Origin: Thamnocephalis sphaerospora
Taxonomy: Eukaryota; Zoopagomycota; Zoopagomycetes; Zoopagales; Sigmoideomycetaceae
DNA length: 37,357 bases
Direction: 5' to 3'
Assembly (NCBI GenBank): GCA_003614735.1
Contig: KZ992510.1
Coordinates: 1-37,357 of the forward strand
In this document: one piece after another, positions 12,354-23,915 of the stretch
Position numbering within the stretch: the first letter of the stretch is position 1
How the letters are laid out: every line of letters begins with the position of its first letter
Notes under the pieces: model-generated
The model's database searches: none
What the model was told of the DNA's origin: nothing
The model's input: the letters and a program-made list of their open reading frames with translations, nothing else
Program-made: the position numbers and the translations under genes

Positions 12354-14639
12354 TCAATAGCAGTTGCGCGGCGCATCCTGATAGCCGCTCATCCGAACAC
12401 TGCCAGTCGCCAGGGTGCGTTCATAGCGTCTAGATGCATGCTGACTGGCTGATCTGCCGGTGGTAGAAGGTACTGATGAACGCGTGCCATTATGCCAGTA
12501 TCGAGACGATGTACTGCGGCCTGCCTGGTTGACAAGCTTCTGATTGGATAGTGGCAAACCGGTGGCATCGTATGGCATCGACGACGGTAGAAGACCCATC
12601 AGCATATCCGGTTGCATGGATGGCACCATCGACCTAAACGATCGACTTCGATGCTGCGGCCGCTCTCGTGCCACGGTGCCACTGACGGAGCCTGAACGCC
12701 GCTGGTCGGAACGTGGCGGAATGGCCGATACCAGAGATGGTGGGCGTCGTCTTGTGGTGGCCATTCGCGCCATCCGGCTATGCTCATCTTCGGACGGTTG
12801 CGTCATGCCGGGCCAGCGTTCTCTCACGGGGTGGTTTCGTCCGCCGTACATGGTCGGATATGGCGCATGCATTGGCAGCGACGGCATCGACATCGGCATG
12901 CTTGCAGTTAGGCCTGTTGATATGGACATGGGCATGGTCACATTCATCGGCAGCTGCGGCGCTATGAACGGTCGATAGGCTGCGCTACCAAACGCTTCGC
13001 TGCCAGCGTATCCACTCGCCACACTCGGGCAGCCTCCGTAACCCCCAAAGCCGCTTACGGAGCCAGCATAGCTGCTAGCATAGCCCATACCACCGTAGCC
13101 GTCGTAGCCGTTGAAGCCAGCATGATAGCCGGATGGTACGCCAAAGTTGCTGACTGCACTGCCATGATAGTGGCTATGCGCGTAGGCTGCTGCTGCGGGA
13201 TGTACCGACGGCGGCTGGGAAAACGACTCGACCGACGGCTGGTAGCAAAGTGAAATGTCGTCGCGCCCCCAGCTCTGCGTTGCCATGCTACGCGCAGAAG
13301 TGGGCGGCGAAGGGGTGACCTCGTTGGCCTTGGGGTTTGCCCTGGACACATCGGCAAGCCAGTGGTTAATACGCTCCGGATAGACAAATAGACTTGGCAT
13401 ATTGGCAGGCGGTAGTGGATGGGCCATGGCGCCTGGTATGGGTGTACGCATGGCAGCTGAACTAGCAGAAGTCGGCGGCCTTGTCATGGTCTGCATTGGA
13501 TGGCGACGCAGTGTGCTGCTCAAGCGTACTCTGGCTGTAACAGCAGCAGTGGCAGCAGATGGCGTGGCTGGTGTGTTGGGAGGCGGTACAAGCGCACGCT
13601 GGATGAGACTCAGGCCCAGCGGTGCTTCATCATCGTCGACATCGGCATTGCACGGACTGTCGCTATCTTCTGGCGCCTTGTCAGCTGTACTTTGAGTATT
13701 GGCAGTATTTGGTGGCATCGTGTTTTCTTCCATCGTTTTATCCAAATGGTGTACTGTTTGCTCATTTCCTAAATGTTCAGGTATGGCATCGGCCTTGAGG
13801 GTATCCTGATTTAATGGTGCTACTAATGGTGATGGAGATCCTGGCGGCGCAGGACCCGCTGGTGCTAGTGGTGATAATGGTGGCTGAGGATAGCAGGCGT
13901 GCGCCAATGTATAGGAGGCCAAAGTTGGATCCAGTATCTGGGCACCATCATGTACATGGCGTTGCTGCGTCACTTTTGCATTGGACTGGGCCCTTTTTTC
14001 GGTGCTCCGTAGTGTAGTTACACCACGGCGTTGCTGTCTTGGACTGCTGGCATTGCTTTTGGTGGGTGCTACGCTGTTATATTGCGATGCGGGCAAGTTA
14101 GGAGCGGCCAGAGTGGCTGTGCCGTCAAGATGCCGACTATGGCGGCGAACTGAGTCACGTTCGTGTGTTTGCTTGCTTGTTGTCATGCTGCCACTGCGCC
14201 TATCGCCTGCTGCTGCCAGGCTAGGATCAGCAGGTCGAGCCTGCGGTGTGCTCTGGACATAGAGGTGCGAGGAAAAGGGCTGTATCTGAGTACGCCGCAC
14301 GCTTGGAACTGGCGCTTCCAGCATTTCCATGCTGTAAGAAGGTGCGCGACATGCGGCCACAGGCTCACACTTGGTCTCTGTCGTGTGCAGGGTGGAGGTA
14401 AGCGATACCGAGCGGCGCACCGTAGAGATACTTGCGCCGCCCGGCGAAGCGGGCACTTTGGCCAGCGACCCAGTGGGCGAACTGTGCTTTAGCGATGCAT
14501 TGCTGGAAGCAGGCGAATACACTGGCGCCGAGGCAAGCACATACGACACCGACTCGTTGGATTTCACGGCCTTCTTCTTGTCGGCCTGCGTCTTGACCGG
14601 CTTGTTTGATCTGCGCGCAAAACGTCTGAAGACCTTCAT
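12354..14639 (-). CDS. Hypothetical disordered Ser/Pro/Thr-rich protein
   Basis: A single exon of 761 aa, starting at the ATG at 14639 (the frame is open for a few more codons upstream, without an ATG). I do not recognise the family. The N-terminus is strongly basic, with many Arg and Lys in the first 35 residues. The bulk is Ser/Thr/Pro/Ala-rich and probably unstructured. In the last third, a Gly/Tyr/Ser-rich prion-like segment (GYGGMGY, GFGGYGG) is followed by a Met/Pro-rich segment (MPMSMPSLPM). The C-terminal 60 residues are rich in Ser and Arg. No transmembrane segment or signal peptide is evident. Long uninterrupted length on one strand and codon use like neighbouring exons support it as a real gene. 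It reads toward the regulator gene and in the same direction as rae1. An RNA-binding, condensate or scaffold role is possible but is only a guess. Confidence 0.75.
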   Translation of the reverse strand: MKVFRRFARRSNKPVKTQADKKKAVKSNESVSYVLASAPVYSPASSNASLKHSSPTGSLAKVPASPGGASISTVRRSVSLTSTLHTTETKCEPVAACRAPSYSMEMLEAPVPSVRRTQIQPFSSHLYVQSTPQARPADPSLAAAGDRRSGSMTTSKQTHERDSVRRHSRHLDGTATLAAPNLPASQYNSVAPTKSNASSPRQQRRGVTTLRSTEKRAQSNAKVTQQRHVHDGAQILDPTLASYTLAHACYPQPPLSPLAPAGPAPPGSPSPLVAPLNQDTLKADAIPEHLGNEQTVHHLDKTMEENTMPPNTANTQSTADKAPEDSDSPCNADVDDDEAPLGLSLIQRALVPPPNTPATPSAATAAVTARVRLSSTLRRHPMQTMTRPPTSASSAAMRTPIPGAMAHPLPPANMPSLFVYPERINHWLADVSRANPKANEVTPSPPTSARSMATQSWGRDDISLCYQPSVESFSQPPSVHPAAAAYAHSHYHGSAVSNFGVPSGYHAGFNGYDGYGGMGYASSYAGSVSGFGGYGGCPSVASGYAGSEAFGSAAYRPFIAPQLPMNVTMPMSISTGLTASMPMSMPSLPMHAPYPTMYGGRNHPVRERWPGMTQPSEDEHSRMARMATTRRRPPSLVSAIPPRSDQRRSGSVSGTVARERPQHRSRSFRSMVPSMQPDMLMGLLPSSMPYDATGLPLSNQKLVNQAGRSTSSRYWHNGTRSSVPSTTGRSASQHASRRYERTLATGSVRMSGYQDAPRNCY

Positions 14640-15438
14640 GATGCGGTGGCTAGAAAGGCAAAATGGTCTGCGCAATGTACACTGGATATTACTTTGGCGG
14701 ATGAGAATAGCTTAGGCGGTGGAACGGACTTGTTGAAGTGTTAGATACACAGCGCCGGCATAGTAGGTCCCTTTAGCGGTTGCAATAGATGGCGCGCATG
14801 CACGCGGGATATGCTAAAGGATCGTCCAATGCGCTGCAGAAACAATATGATGCGCACGCAGGCGATGCAGCTCGACAAGAGCACAAGCGTATAGTCAAGC
14901 TGACGAGGGATAGACGCGTAGGGATGTAGGCGCGCGTGCCAAAGCGGCGATGTCGATATCAGGTATAAGTCGGGTGTGTCAGTGTAGCGTCACGCTCTAA
15001 AGCGCAGCAGAAGTCGTGGTGATGGCGACCGCATCCTGCGTTGGCAACCATGACCAGATCATATGGTTGTGCAATCAGGCATGGTGGAGATCAGCCGTAG
15101 CGACGCCGTAGATCCCAGCATGGCACCGGGTAACCAGGCTGAGCACCATCATTATGTCGCTGGTCAGACCCGCGTATCACTGATACCACCGCCTTGCAAC
15201 CGTATTAATTGTCAAATGGCCGTCATTGAAGCAGCACGGCAACAGTGTGCCCAGTCATGGCGCCGAGACCGTGCAGCCGAATATTTGCCCGTGACAATAA
15301 AGAAATAGCACATTATAGGCAAATGAATGGACAAGCGTTGAAAGCGACACGTTGTTGGTAACAGCAGCAGGTAGGGAAAGAGGTGTAAGCATGCGAGCGC
15401 ACAAACGAGTGACATGGGCAAGTGACGCTGGTCAGCAT
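14640..15438. other. Intergenic region
   Basis: Contains the upstream region of the 761-aa gene and the 3' flank of rae1, both on the minus strand. Short open frames here have no recognisable product. An AATAAA at 15296-15301 is on the + strand and so does not serve rae1. Confidence 0.55.
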
Positions 15439-16861
15439 CTACCGCTTTTTGGGCGCGCGCTGCTTCACATCCTCCTCCTTGGCGGCATGCAAAAAGATCT
15501 GATTCTTGGGCGTCGCCGGTGCACTCTGGTGGCCCTTGGACCAGTCGTAGCCGACCGCGTACGCAAAGATGGTGCCATTCCGGTTGAACGTGGTGGCTGT
15601 GATGGGTGCGCCCACGGTCGGGAACATCTTGAGCCGCTGCTTGGAGTCCTTGTCCCAGAAGTTGAAGGTGCCGTCGGAGCCGGCCGTCGAGAAGGTGCCG
15701 TGCACCGGATGGAAGCTGATGGCGTTGACCGAGTACACCTGGCTGCTGTCGCGATGGCACTTGAACGAAAAATTGCCGCTGAGCCGCCATCATTGCGCGC
15801 GCGCACGCGTCAGTAAGCGTGTCGTCGGTGCAGTCTCTCAGCATGCCGCGCGCTTACCTTGCGTCCTTTTCCTCCACATACTGAATCGCCACACGACCTT
15901 CGATACTTCCCAAAGCAAAACCGTTGCCAGCGGGGAAGCAAGAAACGCAGCGCGTCTGCCACTTGAGCGGCGACTGCGTCGACTAGCAAACCGCCAGTGC
16001 CATGATACTCGGTGTTAGTTTGATCGCGCCATTGTTTGTCCGCACCACCGCATCACCGCTATCCGTCCTACCTTGAACGGCGTGGTTGGATTGTTTAGGT
16101 TGTAGATAAGTATATGCCGGTCCGCACAGCCGACCACCAGCATGGGATAGAGCGCGTCCATGGCGTAGCAGCGCTCCGGCAGCTGAGTACTGGCAATCGG
16201 ATTTGGCTGTCGGCAGTCCCAGTACTATACAAGGTGCAGCAGCGATTTGGTAAGCACAACATCCTGCATTGTCTTTCGCCTTGTTTGCTTGGCCATACGC
16301 ACCTTGAGCATCTTATCCCAGCCGCCTGTGGCCAGAATCGGCTGGCCCGGTGTGTCGACCCAGCGCATCGAACGGATAGGCCCATCGTGCTGACCAATCT
16401 GCTGTGCTTGACCCGACTGCAAATCGTACAAACGCGCAGCCTTGTCTGCACCACCCGACGCCAGCTTTGAGCCGTCCTGTACATCAAAGACCACCGTTAG
16501 CAGCGTCGCAATATGCTAGCAGCACGCACTCTGCTACGGCCATCACGTATATAACCGCACTGCCTACCCACCTTGCTCCAAGCGCAACACAGTACCGGTG
16601 CCTCATGCGCATACATGGCCTTGCCCACTGTGGATCCGTCTGGCTGCACCTCGTAGATGCGCACTTGGTTATCCCAGGAGGACACGCCCAAAAAATCGGC
16701 CACCGGGCTAAAGGACAGCTCCGTGATGCCGTCGGTCGGCGGTTGCGACACCTAGTGCCCAGCAAACACGCCATCGCACAGTACGCGTCAGTCGGCGTTG
16801 CGCGCATCAGACACACGGCACACCCCACGCTTACCTCAAAATCCTTTGGCGGCTGGTTCAT
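15439..16861 (-). CDS. rae1: Rae1/Gle2 mRNA export WD40 protein
   Basis: Six exons (16835-16861, 16572-16751, 16303-16476, 16072-16224, 15858-15982, 15439-15778) encode 332 aa, a little shorter than the usual 350-370. Rae1 is a seven-blade WD40 propeller that binds the GLEBS motif of nucleoporins such as Nup98/Nup116 and supports mRNA export at the nuclear pore. Diagnostic stretches are [13 protein letters not shown] in exon 4, SPLKWQTRC and [12 protein letters not shown] in exon 5, [10 protein letters not shown] with FNFWDKD in exon 6, and the family signature YDWSKGH at 297-303, followed by a basic tail. The first coding exon is only 9 codons. All exon joins keep frame and reproduce the family alignment without gaps; introns are 78-95 bp, and most show CTAAC or CTGAC. 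It is divergent from the 392-aa gene, with 558 bp between start codons. Confidence 0.96.
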
Positions 16862-17419
16862 CGTTATAGCGGGTGCTTAGCGAGTTTCGAAGCAGCGACA
16901 GCACAGGCGTCGGCGGTAATGATGATCCACGCTGTGGCAATGCCTTTGACGCAGCGGGAATTCCAGTGTCGTTGGCGAATAGGTGATACGCGTGCGTAAA
17001 CACCACAGTGCGTCTGCGGAAGCGAGCAGATTGGCTGCACCGTGGATGCCAGTGGGGCAGAATCGGCCGGTAAGACGGCAGCGTGGTGGCGCGGAGCACG
17101 GACTGACAGGACGGGACAAGAAGGATCGCGTCTGTTGACGACTTTGCTGGCGGTGTGTTTTTCTTTTCTACACTCAGTGAGTCTGCCTACACTGTGAGGC
17201 AGCCGTGGCGGTCTGTGACGCACACTGCCACTTGCCTCGTCACCAGCACCACACACACACACACACACCACAGCTCCTCGTCACATTCTCCATCTCACAC
17301 TCACCACCACCGGCGACAAAGACGACGACGCTTCAGCAGCGCAACGGTCATAGCAAGTCGCAGGCTGCTCGCTCTTACAGAAAACGCTACTGCCTACCCA
17401 TCTCTTTTGCCTGTTCGCC
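16862..17419. promoter_or_regulatory. Divergent promoter region of rae1 and the 392-aa gene
   Basis: 558 bp between the two start codons. Includes an (AC)n microsatellite at about 17250-17268 and a pyrimidine-rich segment before 17420. No further gene seen. Confidence 0.55.
17250..17268. repeat. (AC)n dinucleotide microsatellite
   Basis: About nine AC units in the upstream or 5' leader region of the 392-aa gene. Confidence 0.85.
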
Positions 17420-18785
17420 ATGGCCAGTTTAGCACGCCCAACGCATCCGCCACCTACCGCCATGCAGCTCTACACGCTGCTGGTCCACCTGGATGAAGCC
17501 ACACCCACCCACCTAGTGCCGCCCTCGCCCGTGACCGGCTCTACACCGCCGCGCGTTCATGTGGCGCAGCTGCTGCGTGCATTCTGCGCAGGTGCCGACG
17601 TAACCGGGCTGCCCGATACGCCCCATCTAGCCGACACGATCCGTCTGATACGCGACCATTGCACCGCCGAGCCTAGCTACCGCGAGCTGGTGGATCGTGT
17701 ATGCAGCTCCTACCCGGCACTACGTCGCATTCAGACGGCGTTTGAAGTCGACCAGAACGGCGCCATGTCGGCCGACGCTGCCAGCTGGCCGGGCTTTTTC
17801 AAAGTGCTCCGCATGGACGCTGCGGACGCGGTAGGCCACGATGAGATCCACCGTGCCATGGAGGCCTACCTGAATAACGCGGTCAACGAAGCATGCCGCT
17901 ACCGCGTGTGGCGGGTGGTGCTGGAAGAGCAGGTCACCGCTGAGCTAGGCAAGTAGCGTGCTGGCCGGCAGCATGTATGCGCATTGGATGGCGCAGGCTA
18001 ACGCTTTGATTGCACGGTGCTTGGTGGCAGGCATCCCACGCGCGCAGCTGGCCGAACTGCATGCTGCGCTACAGTGCGATGATCGTGTACACTATGCCAC
18101 GCTGCACGCGCTACGTTGTGCCCACGCACGCCATCTGCCCTGGAACGAAGTGGTAGACCGGGTGGGCGGTCTGGTGCGTGCCATCAAGCGTGGCACCTGG
18201 GAAGGCGCGCATGGCGTGGAGGCAGTGCTTCGTGCCATGGCACCCCACATTATACGCACCTCTGGCATGCCAGCCATCGCGTCGCCATCATACGAGGAGA
18301 GCGCCAGTCTGGCTACCATGGAACGTAGCGACGACCTGTTTGACGATGACCTGGACGACCATGAATACTACATGGATGATGCGTTGGAGGATCCCTATGC
18401 TTCTGGTACGTGTACAGCAGCGGTGGCTGCATGGTTCACGCTACACCTGCCTAACACGGATGCATACACGGTTGTCATTCGCCCATGACGCTGCACCTGA
18501 TGGCACGCAGTGGCTGACGAGGACGCTGATGTGTACCAAGGCCATTACGATCCAGACGCCTATCTGTACGAATGCGGCAGCCCACCGCAGATTGGCGAGC
18601 CAGAGCTAGACATCAGCATGCTCAACACGTATGGCCCGCCTGTCATCACCCCCGAGCCATACGTCAACCGGACAAATACGCCCGAGGAGCGTGCGCTTGA
18701 AGCGATGATGGAGGGTTTGACAGTGGCTGACGCCAATGAGCGTGCTGCTACCCTGGCCGCCTTTCAGTATGCGCCGTCCTCGTAA
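17420..18785 (+). CDS. Hypothetical protein with a GC-AG intron
   Basis: Exons 17420-17948, 18031-18405 and 18511-18785 encode 392 aa. Family not recognised. Residues 1-270 look like a mostly helical domain (for example SYRELVDRVCSSYPAL and HRAMEAYLNNAVNEACR). Residues 277-300 are very acidic (DDLFDDDLDDHEYYMDD). The C-terminal part is Asp/Tyr/Pro-rich and probably unstructured. Without splicing the first frame ends at TAG 17954-17956. The join comes from an 82-bp GC-AG intron (17949-18030) with donor CTAG|GCAAGT and branch CTAAC at 17998-18002, which restores the frame as ..AEL-G-IPRAQL.. The second intron (18406-18510) is GT-AG with GTACGT and CTAAC. A weaker alternative is two separate proteins, the second starting near 17970. 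An ATG at 17462 is another possible start. Confidence 0.75.
17949..18030 (+). other. GC-AG intron in the 392-aa gene
   Basis: Donor AG|GCAAGT, CTAAC branch 28 nt before the acceptor, acceptor GGCAG, 82 bp. Removing it is the only option I found that keeps the frame open with a normal intron size. A 19-nt GT-AG interval (17953-17971) would also keep frame but is too short for a usual fungal spliceosome. Confidence 0.7.
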
Positions 18786-21273
18786 TCGGGCCAACGTTGG
18801 CTACCATGCGCCACCCACACGCTTCCTGCTTCCCTGCATGTGACGACACCTCTGCATCGCAGCCGTTTGTTTGCATTGACCTCTCTTTTCTGGCCACCTA
18901 CGCGTGTCCGTCTTTTGTCTGCGCCCGTTTATTTAGTACACAGGCTTTTCCACCGGCCGACAGCGCGAAAGAGATGGCCAGCGTGGGAGGCGAACCGACG
19001 CTTCAGAGCAATGATGGCTCTGCGTCCTGAACTACTTGGTCAGCTGACGTTTATGCTCAGAACCAAGACGAACTGTTACCGATGCTTTCCGGTGCAGCGG
19101 GGATTTCTATCCGCATACTGCACGCATACAACCAAAAAATGCACGCATATACGGAAGAACGAAAAAAGGCGTGAACTAATATACGAGAGGCCTATGCTAG
19201 TCAGCAGCGTGTCTGGTCGTCGTGTACGTCTACTTGGCAGGCGCACACGCATAAACTTGGCGCTTTCCAGGGCTGGCCGTTCATGCACACACATCAGCCG
19301 GAAACGGCAATGACAACGCTGTGTCACGAACGCCCCTTCATCGTTGCTCGCTCTGCCCTAGAACGTCGGATGGCATCGACAGCGCAAAAGCAAATCCGAC
19401 CTGGCCAACGGATGCATGGGCGCGTACAGATGGCCAGTGTGTGAGCGTCGCTATGACGTAGGATACGAGGAGAGAAAAAGCAAGTAAGCGATGAAAGAAA
19501 GAGATGGCAGTTGACGAGGGGGCTGCAATGGGCGGATCGGGCACACGCGCATCCTTGCACTAGTGCATGCCGATGCTGCCTACCGGGTACACGCTCTGTA
19601 GTGGCGTGCGTCCCTTTGGGTACACTCCTGGAGGGGTAAGACGCAGCGTCTAGGACATGCATCAAGCGTCGATGGCGACTGTCATGCGGGTGTTTTTTCT
19701 GGCCAGGGAGAACACTGTCCTTGAACATCACGGTCTTTCTAGTCTAGCGCTGCTACGACTAGGCTGACCAACAGCAGCAGCAGCAGCAACAGCAACAGCC
19801 GTCAGTACGCTTAGGTGCTTGCAGCTTTTGCAGCGCTTGTTCCGTATCAACCACACATTGGTCTCATCTGCGCTTACATCGGCGTCGTCATATGCCAGTC
19901 GTGGCTGTTCACTTGCCCAGTTTTACTACTGTGACACCCGTTCACCCGCACACTCCCACCTTGTCCGGTCGTCCGCTCAAGGCTGCCTTTTCTACGCGCG
20001 CGCGTGCTCACGTTGCCAAAGCTAGTTGTCCTGCTAGCACTTTGTTCTCCCCCTCGACTGCCCGGAAGCAAGGTAGGCGGCCATGCAGTCAACGGTACTG
20101 CCCCGGGTGACTGCTGCGAAGCGTGTCACAGTATGCCTATCACCCTTGCACCAGTCAGGCACTATGTTCCGCGGCTCCCAAAGACACGGAACGCGTCGCA
20201 GCACGCGTAGTGCCCGAGTACACTGGCTGCTGCAGGCTGACGTTGCCGTGCAGCTATGCTGCGGCTGACAGTAGCCACGCTGGCGTCTGTGTTGGCACTG
20301 CGGCTGCCGTCGTCATTGCTGCGCGTGGAATGGCAATGTCCTGCTGTCCGTACCGCACCGTATTACCACGCTTGTTACTGTTATTTGCCCCATGTAACAG
20401 GCCCTGCTAGCAAAGTGGCGACTGTAGGCACGGTTGCCGTCATGGCCATTGTCGGGCTATTTTCGCAGCTAGCTGGCGAGCGGGCGGAAGGTCAGACTGC
20501 GTGCCGCTGGCCAGGCAAACACGGCAGGCGCGCGCTGCAAGTAGCCGTAGTCGCCTGCCGCTTTCGTCTTGCTTGGACAGCCCAGCAATGAGCTATTTCC
20601 CCACGCAATGTACCACATGTACTTGCGCTGCTGCTCCTAGTGTCACCGGCCAACGTGGTTGGTCCTTGCTGACGACACTGGCCGCGTCCGCGCGCAGACC
20701 AGTCGATGGCATGCCACGGGCTGCACATCGAACCATCTTGCATTTCGTCGCGATGCTGGCACGTGAGCGGCGGCGGCGGCGGCTAGGAGCAGACTTGCGA
20801 GTGCGCGTGCCTATTGGACTTGCCATGGCGGTGACTGACGCGCGACCGCATGTCTATGGCTTCTGCGCTACGGCGGCTGCACGTTCGCCGATGGTGCACC
20901 TTGTGCTGCGTGGTCAGGCTGCATGCTCCATGTTCTTTTGTTGCTCTAGCGCATGCGACTGACATGCGTACACTGCCGTTTTGGCCGTAGAAAGCACCAG
21001 ACGTCACGGCTGTCCACGTACCTACGCGCACGCAGACGCACTATCGTTGCCGCGCCGTGTACCAGAGCACATGCACGCAGCAAAACAGTGCGTCCTTCAC
21101 TTGCGTATCCGGTTGCCCAGTCGGTGGCTCGTTCATGGACATGTCGGGTAGGTGCTGCGGCCGGCGATCCTGGTAAATGTCTCCTGCTCATCACGGTGGA
21201 CCACATTGCGCCAGACTCAGACCATCGTACGCGCCATAGCGCTCAGCTGTGCGCACTTGGAACGGCCGATGCG
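18786..21273. other. Gene-poor intergenic region
   Basis: About 2.5 kb with no exon I can support. The open frames are short, Cys/Arg/His-rich and unlike any family. Contains a CAG/CAA repeat at about 19769-19800. Part of it is presumably promoter and leader of the 753-aa gene at 21274. Confidence 0.55.
19769..19800. repeat. CAG/CAA trinucleotide repeat
   Basis: About ten CAG/CAA units outside any supported coding exon. Confidence 0.8.
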
Positions 21274-23915
21274 ATGCGTACACCGTCGCCGCCTGCCGAG
21301 CAGCATGTAGCACAGGTGACTAGGTCACCATCGGTCCACCGCAGCACGGCGGACATATCCGGCCTGCGACCTGCCTATGCCTGTCCCATGCTTTCTCGGA
21401 GCACCGCGGCATTACCCCAGGCAACAGTATCGTCCATGCTGCTGCTGCGCTCAAGCCCAGCGTCAGTACCACTGCCGCCGTCGCCGTCCCCGCCACTGTC
21501 TGCCAAGTCAGCCTCAGTGCTGTCGCCCATTTCGCCAGAATATCACTCGCCGCCGCCCGATGCGCCCAGCCCTGCACTGTTGGCTGCAGCGTCCAGCGGG
21601 CCACCACCGCCGTTGCCGTCGATGGCGCTTGGCCAGCGCCGGTCATGTAGCGCGGCTACGATCACCGCGCGGCCTACAACGGCGCAAACAGAGGCCATGT
21701 CCAGTACTATGACGGCGCCTGTTCCCCCGCCGCGGCTGCATGCACATGCGACGACCGCTGCAACAAGCGAGCATGGTAGGCTCTTTTGGAAGAGAGAACA
21801 TGGGCACTGACCACTGCTGCTTATCCGACCACTAACCCTCGTGCGACATGGCGTACGAAATAGTACTCGCACTGCGCCCCAGTCAGCGGTCCGAGCCAGC
21901 CAGTGAGCGTAGCCAACAGCTACCGCCCATCATCGGAGCTGCTACAAGTTTGGCCGCCCTGGATTTGTCCGCGCCAGGACGACCACGCCGCACGTCTTTA
22001 ACCGATAACGAACCGCTAGACGCTTCTCTCGTAGCGCACGCTGCGCCGTCGGCCAACAAGGACAGCGTCTCTGCGGCAGCGCATCGCCTCTCCTCGGCGA
22101 CCCAAAACCGTCCACCTGTGGCCGCTGCTGGCCGCTCGCCCTTCTCTCCGCCTACTTCATCTCCCGCTGCCGCCGCCCAGACCACCTTGCTTAACCGCAC
22201 CGACCACATTGATACCGTAGCACCGCCACCCCCGATGCCGCTACACCCGCTGTCTTCGCCATTGACGCGTACGCTGACGCGACCTAGTCCCGACCAGGCA
22301 CGTCTTTTGCAGCAGCACGCAGAACAGTGGTCGACAAGCGGCGGTGGCTCCTCACCCTACCGAAACGTTTATCGCGGTCTGGACGTGTATACCACCGAAA
22401 CACCGCTCATGTCTCGTACCGCTACACCACAGCAGCCAAAGTTTGGGGCGACTGCCGCGACAGCAGCAGCAGCAGCAGAAGACCATGACGGTGTGGCCAG
22501 CTTGGCAACCCGCACATCGTTGAACGCAGTCACCGAGTCTGAAGGACCGACTGACGTTCACCTGGCAGCCGGTCACGCCGCTCATAAGCGCGCGGTGGCA
22601 GCAGCAACCTACAATGGCGGCCGCATGCACTCCTTGCCGATTCCTATCAGCGCTACACGGAAAAGCGTTCATTATCGCCCCCGTCGCACATCGCCCAGCG
22701 AATACTACTCTGCCGTACCGCCCCCGTCGACAACCAACCACCCACCAAGTGCGCCATCCTGGCACGCATCAACAGTCATGGCGTCTGGTTCTGCGCGGCC
22801 CGCCGCACACCTCAGCATTACGTCAGAATCGCCTTGGACGCCGCTCGACATCAAAAAACGCACCGCATCTCTGCCTGCCGTCATCAAGCCGGTAGACTTT
22901 TTGACGGGCGCCGTCTACTTTGTCGGCCGCTCGGGTGCCTCCTTCATTGCAGTAAGTCGGTCGCGCATGCGGCCAGCCAGTGCGACCATGCTCACGCCAA
23001 ACACCAACCGATAGGTACCAACCCTTGGCTGCCGCAACTCCACGGCCGCCAGCACGATCATTCGTATCGTGGAGCGTTGGCTGGGCGAAGAAGCGCTGGT
23101 GAATCGAGCTACGCTGGCAGCAGCACGGCTGTCAAGCAGCCGATCTCCTCGGCGTGGTGGTGCTAGTCCGCTGCCGCAGATGCCGTCGATATCACCGACA
23201 TTGGCGCCGGTCGTACCGTCGCCGCAGATGCTACCCTCTCCTATGATGCCTGCCAGCCCGCATCTGGGTGCAACCAAGGATGACCTGGACACCGCTCCAC
23301 TCACGCCAGGATTCGGTACGCCAGAAAGCCTGGACGCAAGCGCATCCCGCTTGTTTGTGGAGCCAAAGGAGCAGTTGGAGTATGAACTGCGGGCACACAT
23401 TATCGACCAGGGTACGTGTTTCTGACGCTGCAAACATGCATATCTCGGTAGTCTCATACAGCGTGACTTTGTGCGTACTGTTAGCGCTATTTCATTGTAG
23501 CGGTCTGGCCAACGTGACGGTCAATCTGTGCGTGTTACCATGCAACCAACTGGCCGCTTCTACCAACGCAGCCATCACTATGCTGAGCACTGAGGTACGT
23601 TGCGGTAATGTTTGCTGCAGTAGACGCATCCACTCACTGCGCTCTTCTTGAATCACCAGTACGAGTACGCTTGCGAGCTACAGGTGCGCGTCATGCCATC
23701 GCTAAGCCATACGCCCTGCAGTAAAACCAGCCCACATGCGGGCAGTGCAGCACCCGCGTGTGCGTGCACCGTAGTCATTGAACGCCGATAGCCATCCACC
23801 CTTTGCCAGCATTTCCATCGTCTCTTTCGGACTAGTTGCATCCTCAACTGTCTTGTCTGTGCTCACCATATCTGTGCTGTTCTACTCTTGTCTGCGGATT
23901 CGCGCCCGCATTAAA
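21274..23915 (+). CDS. Ser/Pro/Ala-rich protein with C-terminal membrane anchor
   Basis: Proposed exons 21274-21775, 21864-22951, 23015-23411, 23485-23594, 23660-23683 and 23775-23915 join in frame to 753 aa. Family not recognised. The first 530 residues are Ser/Pro/Ala/Thr-rich and look disordered, with proline runs. A more ordered segment begins near FLTGAVYFVGRSGASFIA and continues with TIIRIVERWLGEEALV. Another Pro/Ser linker follows, then EPKEQLEYELRAHIIDQ. The last exon carries one hydrophobic helix at about 720-746 with a seven-residue tail, so the protein would be tail-anchored, with its bulk in the cytosol. The first intron has a perfect CTAAC, and an AATAAA lies 12 bp after the stop. 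The last three exons are small, so their borders are less sure than the first three. Confidence 0.55.

Noticed and set aside
15063-15308. Short + strand frame ending near an AATAAA
   Set aside because: No recognisable product and no splice support. Lies in the 3' flank of rae1.
17953-17971. 19-nt GT-AG interval that would also restore frame in the 392-aa gene
   Set aside because: Too short for a normal fungal intron. The 82-bp GC-AG intron with a CTAAC branch explains the same frame change in the usual size range.
19324-19731. 135-codon minus strand frame
   Set aside because: No start context, domain or splice pattern that supports it.
22456-22475. CAG run as a separate repeat locus
   Set aside because: It lies inside a supported coding exon and simply encodes an alanine-rich stretch.
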